DNA from: 73-13 sp035555435 | GTDB lineage: Bacteria > Actinomycetota > Actinomycetes > Actinomycetales > Microbacteriaceae | Length of the DNA: 64,000 bases | Reading direction: 5' to 3' | Assembly: GCA_035555435.1 (NCBI GenBank) | Contig: DATMGN010000017.1 | Span: 14,634 to 78,633, forward strand | Shown: one piece after another, positions 50,095-57,443 of the stretch | How positions within the stretch are numbered: the stretch's first letter is position 1 | Layout: every line of letters starts with the position of its first letter | Program-made: the position numbers and the translations under genes | Notes under the pieces: generated by a model | The model's database searches: none | Seen by the model: only the letters and a program-made list of their open reading frames with translations | Told to the model about the DNA's origin: nothing

Positions 50095-51345
50095 GTGGAG
50101 GTTGTGACGCGGGTTCTGATCGGGGATCTGCTGACGGGGCGTCGCATTCTCGATATTCCGTACTCGAAGTTGTCGTGGAGTGTGTCGCGGAATGCGGCCG
50201 AGTCGATCAGCTTGACGGTGCCGTTGACGTCTCGTCTGGTGCGTCGGTTGGATTTGCGCAACGCGACGACGCCGGCGAAGACGTTCATGGCGGTCTTGTT
50301 GGATGATGTGCCGATTGCGGCGGGTCCGATTTGGCGTCGCCAGTATGCGAAGGCGACCGGGTTGTTGGATCTCGCGGCGGCGGGCATGTGGTCGTATTTC
50401 GATCACCGGCACATCATTCCGGCATTGGCTGCATCGCAGGGTGTGGTGGATCCGGTGACGGGTGAGTCGATCAACGACACGGTCTTGACGAATCTGTCGT
50501 ACGGGACGATCGCGAAGCGCATCGTGCAGCAGGCTCGCACTTGGACGGGCGGCAACGTGCCGATCGTGTTCCAGGATGATGAGGCTGGAACGTACACGCG
50601 CACCTATTTGGGTGCGACGCTCAAGAAAGTTGGCGAAGCCCTCGCGGACTTCATCGACTTGAGGAACGGCATCGACATTCGCTTCCAGCCGCGGTTCACG
50701 TCGGACCGGCTTGGCATCGAATGGGTGTTGCAGACCGGGACTCTCACGCAGCCGTATCTTCGTTCCCCGCAGGTGCATCGTTGGGATTACACGGTCCCGA
50801 AGCCGTCGATCCGGAACCTGTCCGAAGTGGAGGACGCGTCTCGGATGGCGGGGCTCGCGTGGTTCACGTCGGGCCGTCAGGAGGGTACGGCCCTCGCGGT
50901 CCAGTCCTCAGATGGTGTGCTGGCGGGTGCGGGGTATCCGCTGCTTGAACTCGCGGATGCGTCCCATTCGGATGTGACGATCGAAGCGACGTTGCAGGAG
51001 TATGCGGACAACGCGATCCTCCTGGGTCGGGCACCGATGTCGGCGTGGTCGTTCGAAGCGAAAGCGTCGGGCAGTCCGCGTGCGGGCCAGTATTGGCCGG
51101 GCGATCTTGCGGAGATCCTGGTTGGCGATGATCCGTGGCTCGGAAACCGTTGGGGCACGACGGTGCCGACCGATCTTCTGCCAGCCCCGGACCTGTATCC
51201 GTCCGATGATCTCCTCCCGGATGGTGGGTCGTTCTATTTCCCACCGAAGCCGGTGACGCATGTGCGGGAGATCGCGTCGATCTCGGGGGATGAGAAGAGC
51301 CGTTGGGTTTCCGTTGTGACCGAAGAGCAGATTGAGGTGAGCTGA
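50095..51345 (+). CDS. minor tail/baseplate protein (ReqiPepy6 gp37-like)
   Basis: 416 residues: VLIGDLLTGRRILDIPYSKL SWS at the start, then FMAVLLDDVPIAAGPIWRRQ and YWPGDLAEILVGDDPWL, the pattern of Gp37-like tail proteins that form the baseplate hub. GTG at 50095 is preferred (GAGG upstream); GTG at 50104 is possible. Confidence 0.75.
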   Translation: MEVVTRVLIGDLLTGRRILDIPYSKLSWSVSRNAAESISLTVPLTSRLVRRLDLRNATTPAKTFMAVLLDDVPIAAGPIWRRQYAKATGLLDLAAAGMWSYFDHRHIIPALAASQGVVDPVTGESINDTVLTNLSYGTIAKRIVQQARTWTGGNVPIVFQDDEAGTYTRTYLGATLKKVGEALADFIDLRNGIDIRFQPRFTSDRLGIEWVLQTGTLTQPYLRSPQVHRWDYTVPKPSIRNLSEVEDASRMAGLAWFTSGRQEGTALAVQSSDGVLAGAGYPLLELADASHSDVTIEATLQEYADNAILLGRAPMSAWSFEAKASGSPRAGQYWPGDLAEILVGDDPWLGNRWGTTVPTDLLPAPDLYPSDDLLPDGGSFYFPPKPVTHVREIASISGDEKSRWVSVVTEEQIEVS

Positions 51346-52640
51346 TGCCGTTCGATCCGATCGTCTTCGCGGACCGTAGTAAGCCGGCGTTGAATGCGGC
51401 CGCGCTCGCGCATATGCAGACGCAGTACGACCAGGCTGTTGCGGATGCTGCTACGGCAGCAAATGCCGCATATGGGCAGGTGTTCCAGGTGTCGGCATAC
51501 GAGACGATCCACGCCGCCTATGCGGCTCTCGTCAGCGCGGGCGGCGGCACGCTTCAGATTCGTGGTGACGTTTCCGTGGAAACCGATTTCATTATGAGCG
51601 AGAACGTGACATGCCTGGTTGATGGGTACGGAGGGCGGCTCCTTCCTGCGCCGGGTGTCATCGCCCTCGGCATGGAAGTTGGACCATCCGACGTGACGTT
51701 GATTGCCGTCGAGGGGCTCGAGATCGATGCCACCAACCAGGGCGGAACGGCGGGTGGCGCAACCGGAATCCGAGTGAAGGACCACCTCGGCGCAGTGATC
51801 CGCGACGTTGTTATCAAGCAGTGCGCGACAGGCATCCTCATCACCGATAGCCCCGGAAAGTGGTCGGAGTCATCCCAGCTCGATGCCGTCCGTATCGAGG
51901 AATGCGCGATCGGGATCGACGTGCAGAACGACGGCGGCACTGGATCATTCGGCTATGCCGGTTGGGGGCGCGTCGCGATCTACGGTGTCCCCGAAGGCGG
52001 CGTCGGCTTCCGTGTCGGTGCTGGCGCAAACCTATACCACTTCACGCTCGCGCGGCTCGTGGTGCAGACGTCAGGCGCCGTCGCGTCGGGCACCGCGACC
52101 CTTATGGAAGTCGCTGGAGTCATCCGACGCGACAGTACGATCAACGCTGTATTTGAGTCCTCGGCCTCAGCATTCTCGGGCACCCGAAACGGCCTGGCGC
52201 TCGTCTCGGGCGCGACCATCGACGGCCTGGGCCTCCGTGCCTATTTTCAAGGCACGTTCACGAACAAGATCTACAACCCCGCGACAGTCGCATTCCAGTT
52301 CCGCGAGGACAACGACCGCGACTTGAAGGCCAGCGCCTCCGGGCAAGACCTCGCCGACTATTGGGTGTTCGGCGACGCATTCGCGCGGACGATCATGAGA
52401 CCCGGCCGCATCATGCTGGGGTCCGGCGCGGCGGCCCCGGACGCGCAGATTGTGCGCTGGGGCCCCGACCTGGCGGGGCCGGACACGGGCGACTCATGGC
52501 GTGTCGACGGCACCTGGAACGGCGGCAATCTCCGCCTCGGCAACTACCGGCTATGGGTCGACGCATCAGGGAATCTTCGCATCAAGTCCTCGGCCCCGTC
52601 CTCGGATATGGACGGCACGGTAGTCGGCGCTCAGTCCTGA
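51345..52640 (+). CDS. right-handed beta-helix tail spike/fibre
   Basis: 431 residues. After a helical stalk (AALAHMQTQYDQAVADAATA) comes a pectate-lyase-like repeat region: GGGTLQIRGDVSVETDFIMS, VEGLEIDATNQGGTAGGATG, VIRDVVIKQCATGILITDSP, LDAVRIEECAIGIDVQNDGG. Such spikes bind or cleave surface polysaccharide. The C-terminal part is a distinct domain with WRVDGTWNGGNLRLGNYR. Start shares a base with the preceding stop (TGATG). Confidence 0.8.
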   Translation: MPFDPIVFADRSKPALNAAALAHMQTQYDQAVADAATAANAAYGQVFQVSAYETIHAAYAALVSAGGGTLQIRGDVSVETDFIMSENVTCLVDGYGGRLLPAPGVIALGMEVGPSDVTLIAVEGLEIDATNQGGTAGGATGIRVKDHLGAVIRDVVIKQCATGILITDSPGKWSESSQLDAVRIEECAIGIDVQNDGGTGSFGYAGWGRVAIYGVPEGGVGFRVGAGANLYHFTLARLVVQTSGAVASGTATLMEVAGVIRRDSTINAVFESSASAFSGTRNGLALVSGATIDGLGLRAYFQGTFTNKIYNPATVAFQFREDNDRDLKASASGQDLADYWVFGDAFARTIMRPGRIMLGSGAAAPDAQIVRWGPDLAGPDTGDSWRVDGTWNGGNLRLGNYRLWVDASGNLRIKSSAPSSDMDGTVVGAQS

Positions 52641-52720
52641 CAAGACCGGTTATCTGCCCCACTCGGCGAGCTCGGAAGTCTCGTCGAGTTCGTTGCTTTC
52701 CTTCCGTGAGGAGCAGATCG

Positions 52721-53398
52721 ATGCCACGTAGAGGACTGCCCGAGGAGGGCGCGGGTGAGATCGCTGCCGTGTTCAAACGGCAAGATCGCCGTCTTCGCAT
52801 GTTGGAGATGCCGACTGGGGAGCAGTTGGCTCGTGCGCTGGAGAAGGTCCAGCAACTCATCACGGATCTGCCGGGACTGGTTGCAGCAGCAGCGACGTCG
52901 TTCCTGTCGACCGGCTTCACGACGGGGAGTATGACGGCGACGGGGGATGTGACGTCCGCCACGGGCACTGTCACCGGGGCATTCCACAACCCGAACATCA
53001 TCACGAACCAGATCACCACCCCGCGCACGAGCGTGTGGGCGCAGGACTCGGACGGGCTACTCGGCTGGGCGTCGTCGTCGCGCACGCAGAAGGACAACAT
53101 CCGGGATTCCGGCGTCGACCCCCGCGCAGTGCTTCAGATCAGCTCTGTCTTGTTCAACTACAAAGCCGAGCTCGAGAAGCACGCCCTCGACCCCGAGTAC
53201 GTCGTCGCCGACGAGTTCGGCGCGATCGCTGAGGATCTCCACGACCTCGGGCTCGGCGTCGTCGTCGACTACTGGCCTGACGGGTCACCGCGAGGCATCA
53301 ACTACACGATGCTCGGACTGCTCGCAGTCGAAGCCGCGAAGCACCTCGACGCGCGGCTGACTGCGGTTGAGGGTCGTCTGGACGCTGCGGGGCTCTAG
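52721..53398 (+). CDS. tail fibre with peptidase S74 intramolecular chaperone
   Basis: 225 residues. A short coiled start and TATGDVTSATGTVTGAFHNP repeat region lead to the S74 domain from about residue 115: SSSRTQKDNIRD carries Ser119 and Lys124 with the S-x4-K spacing of the autocleaving dyad, and EFGAIAEDLHDLG, INYTMLGLLAVEAAKHLDAR complete it. The chaperone trimerises fibres, then cuts itself off. Ribosome site GAGGAG upstream. Confidence 0.82.
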   Translation: MPRRGLPEEGAGEIAAVFKRQDRRLRMLEMPTGEQLARALEKVQQLITDLPGLVAAAATSFLSTGFTTGSMTATGDVTSATGTVTGAFHNPNIITNQITTPRTSVWAQDSDGLLGWASSSRTQKDNIRDSGVDPRAVLQISSVLFNYKAELEKHALDPEYVVADEFGAIAEDLHDLGLGVVVDYWPDGSPRGINYTMLGLLAVEAAKHLDARLTAVEGRLDAAGL

Positions 53399-53772
53399 TC
53401 CTCAAGCCACGCGACGCACTGATCGCCCTCGCCGTACTTCACGCACTGTTGGCCTTGGTCGTTCAGATCGTGGCAGTTCGACTCGTTGCCGTACTCGTCC
53501 ACGTGGTTGGCGATCGTCCCTTCCGGGCATAGCACCGGCTGGGGTGGCACCTCGACCTGGACCGGTTCAGGCGCTGGCACGGCGACCTCGACGACCGGTT
53601 CCGGCGTCGGAGTCGGTGTGGCCTTCGGTGCGGGGGTGACTTCCGCGATCTGAACCACGGTCGGGGTCGGTTCCGGTGCTGGGGTTTGCCCGCCGAGCGC
53701 GAACGCGGTCGCACCCGCGGCGATGACCAACGCACCACCACCGGCAATACCGCCGATCAGCCAACGATTCAT
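53395..53772 (-). CDS. secreted or anchored Cys-rich protein (counter-oriented prophage gene)
   Basis: 125 residues. MNRWLIGGIAGGGALVIAAG is a signal peptide or membrane anchor, followed by a 55-residue Pro/Thr/Val-rich linker and a compact end with four cysteines (LCPEG, NCHDLND, QCVKYGEGDQC). Minus strand between tail genes; its stop shares CTAG with the convergent fibre stop. Leaderless promoter TACACT-N7-ATG. A candidate lysogenic-conversion factor exposed on the host surface; function unknown. Confidence 0.7.
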   Translation of the reverse strand: MNRWLIGGIAGGGALVIAAGATAFALGGQTPAPEPTPTVVQIAEVTPAPKATPTPTPEPVVEVAVPAPEPVQVEVPPQPVLCPEGTIANHVDEYGNESNCHDLNDQGQQCVKYGEGDQCVAWLED

Positions 53773-53779
53773 GCGGCCG

Positions 53780-53785
53780 AGTGTA
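53780..53785 (-). promoter_or_regulatory. -10 element of the Cys-rich protein gene
   Basis: TACACT on the minus strand, 7 nt from the ATG at 53772, the same layout as at the TM2 gene and host leaderless genes. Confidence 0.5.
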
Positions 53786-53815
53786 CGCCGCACTCACGAC
53801 AAGAGGGAGTACCCA

Positions 53816-54976
53816 ATGACGCTAGGTGATGGTTTCCCCGCCGGTAGCGGCACCGTCGACTCGACCGAACTGCGGAAGGCCCTCGCCGGACTAATCCTGC
53901 GGGACACGTCCGGGAACGCTCGCGCAGGCATCTTCCCTGCACACACGTCCGCGCTCGTCACGGCGAAGGCATCCATGGCGGTCGACGTCGCCGCGTTCAC
54001 TGGCTGCACGGTGCGTGGTGGTGGTCCGATCTTCATGGCGAACGACGGCACCGTCACCGTCAGTGTCGATGCGGCACCTGGATCGAACTCCCGCATCGAT
54101 GTCGTCTACTTCAAGCAGAACGAGTCCGCCTCCCCGTATTCGGATGCGAATGACAATCCGGTCTTCGGGGTGGAGAAGGGCACCGCGGGCGCTGTCCCGG
54201 TGAAGCCCACCATTCCCACGGGTGCGGTCGAGCTTGCAACGATCCTCATCCCGTCCGGGGTGTCGGCGACGAACGCAGGCGGCGTGGTCATCACGCAAAC
54301 ATTCCCGTTCACCGCAACCACAGGCGGACCCATCTGGGTCCGCAACGCAACCGAACGCGGCGCACTCAGCACCTACCCGGCAGGCACCCGAGTACGGCAA
54401 CTCGACACTGCACACACGTACGAAAGCAACGGCACGGTATTGACCACCGTCGAGGCCGAAACACGGATCCTGCCCACGTCAGTCGCCGGCACGGGTGTGA
54501 CGTTGGACACGGCAGCCGCCATCGTCGCGTTCACCGCCTCGTCCTCGATCTCCATCAACGGATGCTTCACCGCGGAGTTCAACGAGTACCGGATCATCAT
54601 CGACATCGCGTCGGCTTCAGCAGGCGCATCGATTACGTTCCGCTTCCGCGCGTCTGGCACTGACCTGTCCTCATCCTCCTACTCGCAGCTCATCGAAACT
54701 GTGTCCGGTACGTCGATCGCGGTCACCTCGCCAGCCACTGCGACCTCCGGCCGGTTCGGTCAAACCCAGACCACCGGAGCGCACATTGTGGCCAGGGTGA
54801 CCCGTCCTGCTTCCACCGCGAACCCGAAGCTCGCATACGGCGACACGGACGACCCGACCCCAGTGAAGCAGCGCGTGACGAACTCGATCGCCTCGGCCAC
54901 GTCGTTCGACGGAATCACGATCATTCCGTCTACGGGGAACATCACTGGAACCGTTCGCATCATCGGAATCCGCTAG
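53816..54976 (+). CDS. tail fibre/receptor-binding-type minor tail protein
   Basis: 386 residues, beta-rich. The N-terminal part (SGTVDSTELRKALAGLILRD, GRVIFMANDG-like segments, RIDVVYFKQNESASPYSDAN) is common in actinophage baseplate proteins; the C-terminal part (FTAEFNEYRIIIDIASASAG, SITFRFRASGTDLSSSSYSQ) resembles a jelly-roll binding head. Ribosome site GAGGGAG upstream. Confidence 0.7.
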   Translation: MTLGDGFPAGSGTVDSTELRKALAGLILRDTSGNARAGIFPAHTSALVTAKASMAVDVAAFTGCTVRGGGPIFMANDGTVTVSVDAAPGSNSRIDVVYFKQNESASPYSDANDNPVFGVEKGTAGAVPVKPTIPTGAVELATILIPSGVSATNAGGVVITQTFPFTATTGGPIWVRNATERGALSTYPAGTRVRQLDTAHTYESNGTVLTTVEAETRILPTSVAGTGVTLDTAAAIVAFTASSSISINGCFTAEFNEYRIIIDIASASAGASITFRFRASGTDLSSSSYSQLIETVSGTSIAVTSPATATSGRFGQTQTTGAHIVARVTRPASTANPKLAYGDTDDPTPVKQRVTNSIASATSFDGITIIPSTGNITGTVRIIGIR

Positions 54977-55629
54977 TGCGAATCCAGCTACTCCGACCAG
55001 CACCGGGACACGTTTCGACGACGTTCGCGGAACATGCGGCCCGTGCTGTTGTCTACCTGTTCTGCGGCATTGACTTCGGCTGGTCGACGTCGGCGGACTG
55101 GCGAGTCACAGCTGCCACATCTGGTCGAGTGATCTTCGCCGGCTACTCCGGCAAGGACTACGGCAACCTCGTCGTCATCGACCACGGCAACGGGATCACG
55201 ACCTGGTATGCCCACCTCGACTCGTTCACCGTGACAGTCGGTCAGATGGTCGTCGCCGGACAGCACCTCGGCGTGATGGGTTCCTCCGGGAACGCCAAGG
55301 GACGGCACTTGCATTTCGAGTTGCGGATCAACGGTGTGCAGGTCGACCCGGAACCCTATTTCGTCAACTCAATCCTCGATTTGGAGAAGGCCATGTATGC
55401 AGTTCGGAACAAGCGTGGGTCGATCTGGCTCATCTCGGGTGGTTCGGTTGTCGTGCCGATGAACGGGGCCCAGTGGGCGGCGGTCGGTAAAGCGTTCCCT
55501 GGTCTGCCGCTCGTCCAGTTCGACACTGACGCTGACGCTGACAAGTTCGTAGCGTCATTCGCCGGCTCGACGAGTGTGACGCAGTTCACGTTGGTGCCGT
55601 CCGGTCAGATCGACCTCGTCGCGAAGTAG
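54976..55629 (+). CDS. endolysin, M23-type peptidase
   Basis: 217 residues. LytM/M23 fold: STTFAEHAARAV, CGIDFGW (Asp33), TWYAHLDSF (His80) and GRHLHFELR (His111, His113). The usual HxGxD is FCGID, so the first zinc ligand is probably His20 of FAEH, a variant seen in some actinophage lysins. C-terminal residues 135-217 are likely a wall-binding part. GTG shares a base with the preceding stop. It should cut peptidoglycan cross-bridges at lysis. Confidence 0.85.
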   Translation: MRIQLLRPAPGHVSTTFAEHAARAVVYLFCGIDFGWSTSADWRVTAATSGRVIFAGYSGKDYGNLVVIDHGNGITTWYAHLDSFTVTVGQMVVAGQHLGVMGSSGNAKGRHLHFELRINGVQVDPEPYFVNSILDLEKAMYAVRNKRGSIWLISGGSVVVPMNGAQWAAVGKAFPGLPLVQFDTDADADKFVASFAGSTSVTQFTLVPSGQIDLVAK

Positions 55630-55638
55630 GAGGAACCC

Positions 55639-55896
55639 ATGTCTGAGATCATCCCCAGTCCGGTGAAGCTTGCTGCGAAGCGCGCGTTCATCCGCACACT
55701 CGCGCAGGGGTACGCGACCACACTCGGCGGCACGGTCGTGTCGGTGCCGATCATCCTCGGACTCATCCAGGGCACGGAAGCATGGGTGCCGATCATCGTC
55801 GCCGTCGCCGTCGCTGTCGTGTCGCCGTTCATCGGTGCTGCGGCCGCGTACTTCGGAATGCTGCGCGACGGCATCCCCGACGAGTACAAGGGCTGA
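55639..55896 (+). CDS. holin
   Basis: 85 residues with a basic N-terminus (PVKLAAKRAFIRTLAQGYAT) and two membrane helices (TVVSVPIILGLIQG; WVPIIVAVAVAVVSPFIGAA), charged tail. GGAGG before the ATG, immediately after the endolysin: the normal place for a holin. Confidence 0.78.
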   Translation: MSEIIPSPVKLAAKRAFIRTLAQGYATTLGGTVVSVPIILGLIQGTEAWVPIIVAVAVAVVSPFIGAAAAYFGMLRDGIPDEYKG

Positions 55897-55898
55897 GC

Positions 55899-56132
55899 GT
55901 GAGCGAGGGTCTCGCGGTCGCGATCATCTCCGCGATCGTCGTGGCGGGCGGCGCGGGGCTGACGTTCATCACGACGCAGCTCGTACGCCTCAACCGCCGG
56001 ATCCAGAAGCTCGAGAAACGCGACCGTCTCTCGTGGCTGTACATCCGCTCACTGATTGATCACGGCTATAAGCACGCCCCGCACGTTCCGCTGCCTGAGC
56101 CGCCCGAAGGTTGGCTCGAAGACACTGAGTAG
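55899..56132 (+). CDS. small membrane protein of the lysis cassette
   Basis: 77 residues: one N-terminal helix (LAVAIISAIVVAGGAGLTFI), then a basic coiled segment (QLVRLNRRIQKLEKRDRLSW) and Pro-rich tail. May be a second holin or antiholin. GTG start 2 nt after the holin stop. Confidence 0.65.
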   Translation: MSEGLAVAIISAIVVAGGAGLTFITTQLVRLNRRIQKLEKRDRLSWLYIRSLIDHGYKHAPHVPLPEPPEGWLEDTE

Positions 56133-56146
56133 CATCTGCACGACAT

Positions 56147-56190
56147 CGCCCCGCGCGACTTGACTTCGGTCGGTCGCGCGGGGCGTTTTT
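56147..56190 (+). terminator. strong rho-independent terminator of the late operon
   Basis: CGCCCCGCGCGAC (56147-56159) pairs perfectly with GTCGCGCGGGGCG (56173-56185), followed by TTTTT. It ends the rightward late transcript before the tRNA. Confidence 0.92.
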
Positions 56191-56250
56191 CGTGTTCCCG
56201 GACAAAGCCGCTTGTTAGGACGCTCCCCGCGCCCGACCGTGCGGTATGAG

Positions 56251-56325
56251 TGGAGCCCTCGGTCAGGATTGAACTGACGGCCTTCCCATTACGAGTGGGA
56301 TGCTCTACCACTGAGCTACGAGGGC
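56251..56325 (-). tRNA. phage-encoded tRNA-Thr(CGU)
   Basis: Perfect cloverleaf: acceptor GCCCTCG/CGAGGGC, D-arm GCTC/GAGC, anticodon stem TCCCA/TGGGA with loop CTCGTAA (anticodon CGT), T-arm GTCAG/CTGAC, discriminator T and an encoded CCA end (56251-56253). It has the same anticodon as the host tRNA split by this prophage. The host gene does not encode CCA, and the acceptor and T-arms differ, so this is not a simple copy. It lies 13 nt after int on the same strand. Confidence 0.95.
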
Positions 56326-56335
56326 GCGGTCCACG

Positions 56336-56365
56336 ATCCTACGCGGCGAGGCGTTCCGTTTCCAA
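56336..56365 (-). promoter_or_regulatory. candidate promoter of the phage tRNA-Thr
   Basis: On the minus strand TTGGAA (56360-56365), an 18-nt spacer and TAGGAT (56336-56341) precede the tRNA by 10 nt. The -10 box overlaps the int stop codon. This would let the tRNA be made in the lysogen without int transcription. Confidence 0.5.
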
Positions 56366-57193
56366 CTCGGCGGGGAGTTGCAGCACGTTGCTCGCCTCCT
56401 GCATCTTCCAGCCGCTGACGAGCGTGTAGATCTGCGTCGACTGCACCGACTCGTGGCGCATCATCTCCTTCACCACGATCACGTCGATACCGTTCTCTAG
56501 GAGTTCGGTGGCGTGGTAGTGGCGCAGCGAATGAGGGGTGCTCCTGACCCCGGCGACGACCATCACATGGTGAATGGATGAGTGGACGGCTTTGCGGCTG
56601 ACGTGCGGACTGTCGCCCTGGTAGGCGGGAAACCATAGGCCCTCACGCGGGAACCCGGCATTGGTCGCGTAGTCCTCCACGACGTGGCTGAGCGGAATCG
56701 GTTTTGTCTTCCCACCCTTGGACGGCACCCATACGACGCGCGCACCCCAGTCGATCCATGAGCCGTCGAACGCGGCGATCTCGAACGTGCGTAGGCCCAT
56801 GAACGCGGCGAGGAGGATCATCATCCGCCCGCGTCGGCGCTTCACATGCGCGAGCATCGCGGCGAGCTGCGCGGGGGAGACGGGGTGGGGCACACCCTTG
56901 GGTCGGCTCATCACCGGCACTTCGTCCATCGGGTTCGTGCGCCGACGCTTAGACGCGACGAGCCACGCACAGTAGGACCGGAGTGCGGTTTGGTATGTCC
57001 ACCGGGTGACGGCTGCGAGTCCTTTGCGTCCAAGGAATGCGATGAGTTGCGCGGACGTGAACTTGAGCGGGTGCGCGCCGGAGAACGCGATGAACTGGCG
57101 CAGGATTCGCTCGCGTTCGGTGATGGTTCGTTCGCTCAGATGTTTGACCTGTTGCCAGGCGCGCCAGTCGGCGCAGACGCGGTCAACGTGCAT
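56339..57193 (-). CDS. int: tyrosine integrase
   Basis: 284 residues. N-terminal SAM-like core-binding domain (residues 1-90), catalytic domain with Arg135 (GLRTFE), Lys159 region (SKGGKTK), His221-x-x-Arg224 (PHSLRHYH), His247 and nucleophile Tyr256 (STQIYT). Lacks a long arm-binding domain. Integrates the phage at the tRNA-Thr anticodon arm. In the circular phage genome it lies directly downstream of the repressor, on the same strand, with attP between them. Confidence 0.95.
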   Translation of the reverse strand: MHVDRVCADWRAWQQVKHLSERTITERERILRQFIAFSGAHPLKFTSAQLIAFLGRKGLAAVTRWTYQTALRSYCAWLVASKRRRTNPMDEVPVMSRPKGVPHPVSPAQLAAMLAHVKRRRGRMMILLAAFMGLRTFEIAAFDGSWIDWGARVVWVPSKGGKTKPIPLSHVVEDYATNAGFPREGLWFPAYQGDSPHVSRKAVHSSIHHVMVVAGVRSTPHSLRHYHATELLENGIDVIVVKEMMRHESVQSTQIYTLVSGWKMQEASNVLQLPAELETERLAA

Positions 57194-57307
57194 GGGTCCT
57201 CCCTCGGGTCGGCGGATGTCAGGAGGCTAGGTCGGCGCGGCATAGCGACACACGCCCAATAGGGGGGTTAGATTCGGGACCGCCCGCTCAGATGGGGTCC
57301 AGGACCT

Positions 57308-57367
57308 CTATGCGACCCGTGATCCGATCCAGGGTCCGATAGCGACCTCTCGGGGAGTGGTGGCCTT
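57308..57367 (-). other. phage-encoded 3' extension of the repressor gene (used only in the unintegrated form)
   Basis: Read on the minus strand directly from the core, these 60 nt give KATTPREVAIGPWIGSRVA and TAG, in frame with the repressor codons at attL. In the prophage the segment is separated from the repressor by 35.8 kb and is not translated as part of it. Confidence 0.7.
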
Positions 57368-57374
57368 GTAATGA
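57368..57374. other. attR core
   Basis: GTAATGA, identical to attL at 21479-21485; phage sequence on the left, the 3' part of host tRNA-Thr on the right. Confidence 0.85.
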
Positions 57375-57406
57375 GAAGGTCGTGGGTTCGATTCCCACAG
57401 GCGGCT
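57368..57406 (+). tRNA. host tRNA-Thr(CGU), 3' portion, split by the prophage
   Basis: Core plus 3' anticodon strand, variable loop AGGTC, T-arm GTGGG/CCCAC and acceptor AGGCGGC with discriminator T; CCA is not encoded. No 5' acceptor strand (GCCGCCT) exists upstream in the phage, so this half has no function now. Confidence 0.9.
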
Positions 57407-57443
57407 CCCTTAGTCTCGAACGGATCACAAGGGAGTGATACCG

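Larger units (their letters stand above)
21479..57374. mobile_element. complete siphovirus-type prophage, about 35.9 kb, in tRNA-Thr(CGU)
   Basis: Bounded by direct repeats of the core GTAATGA at 21479-21485 and 57368-57374. It holds all expected modules in order: repressor/Xis, recombination and replication, terminase, HK97-type head genes, long flexible tail genes with a tape measure, lysis, integrase. No disrupted essential gene is seen, so it is plausibly inducible. GC content is visibly lower than in flanking genes. Confidence 0.95.

Noticed and set aside
21479..57374. CRISPR array or anti-CRISPR
   Set aside because: No regularly spaced direct repeats are visible, and no known anti-CRISPR can be recognised by eye.
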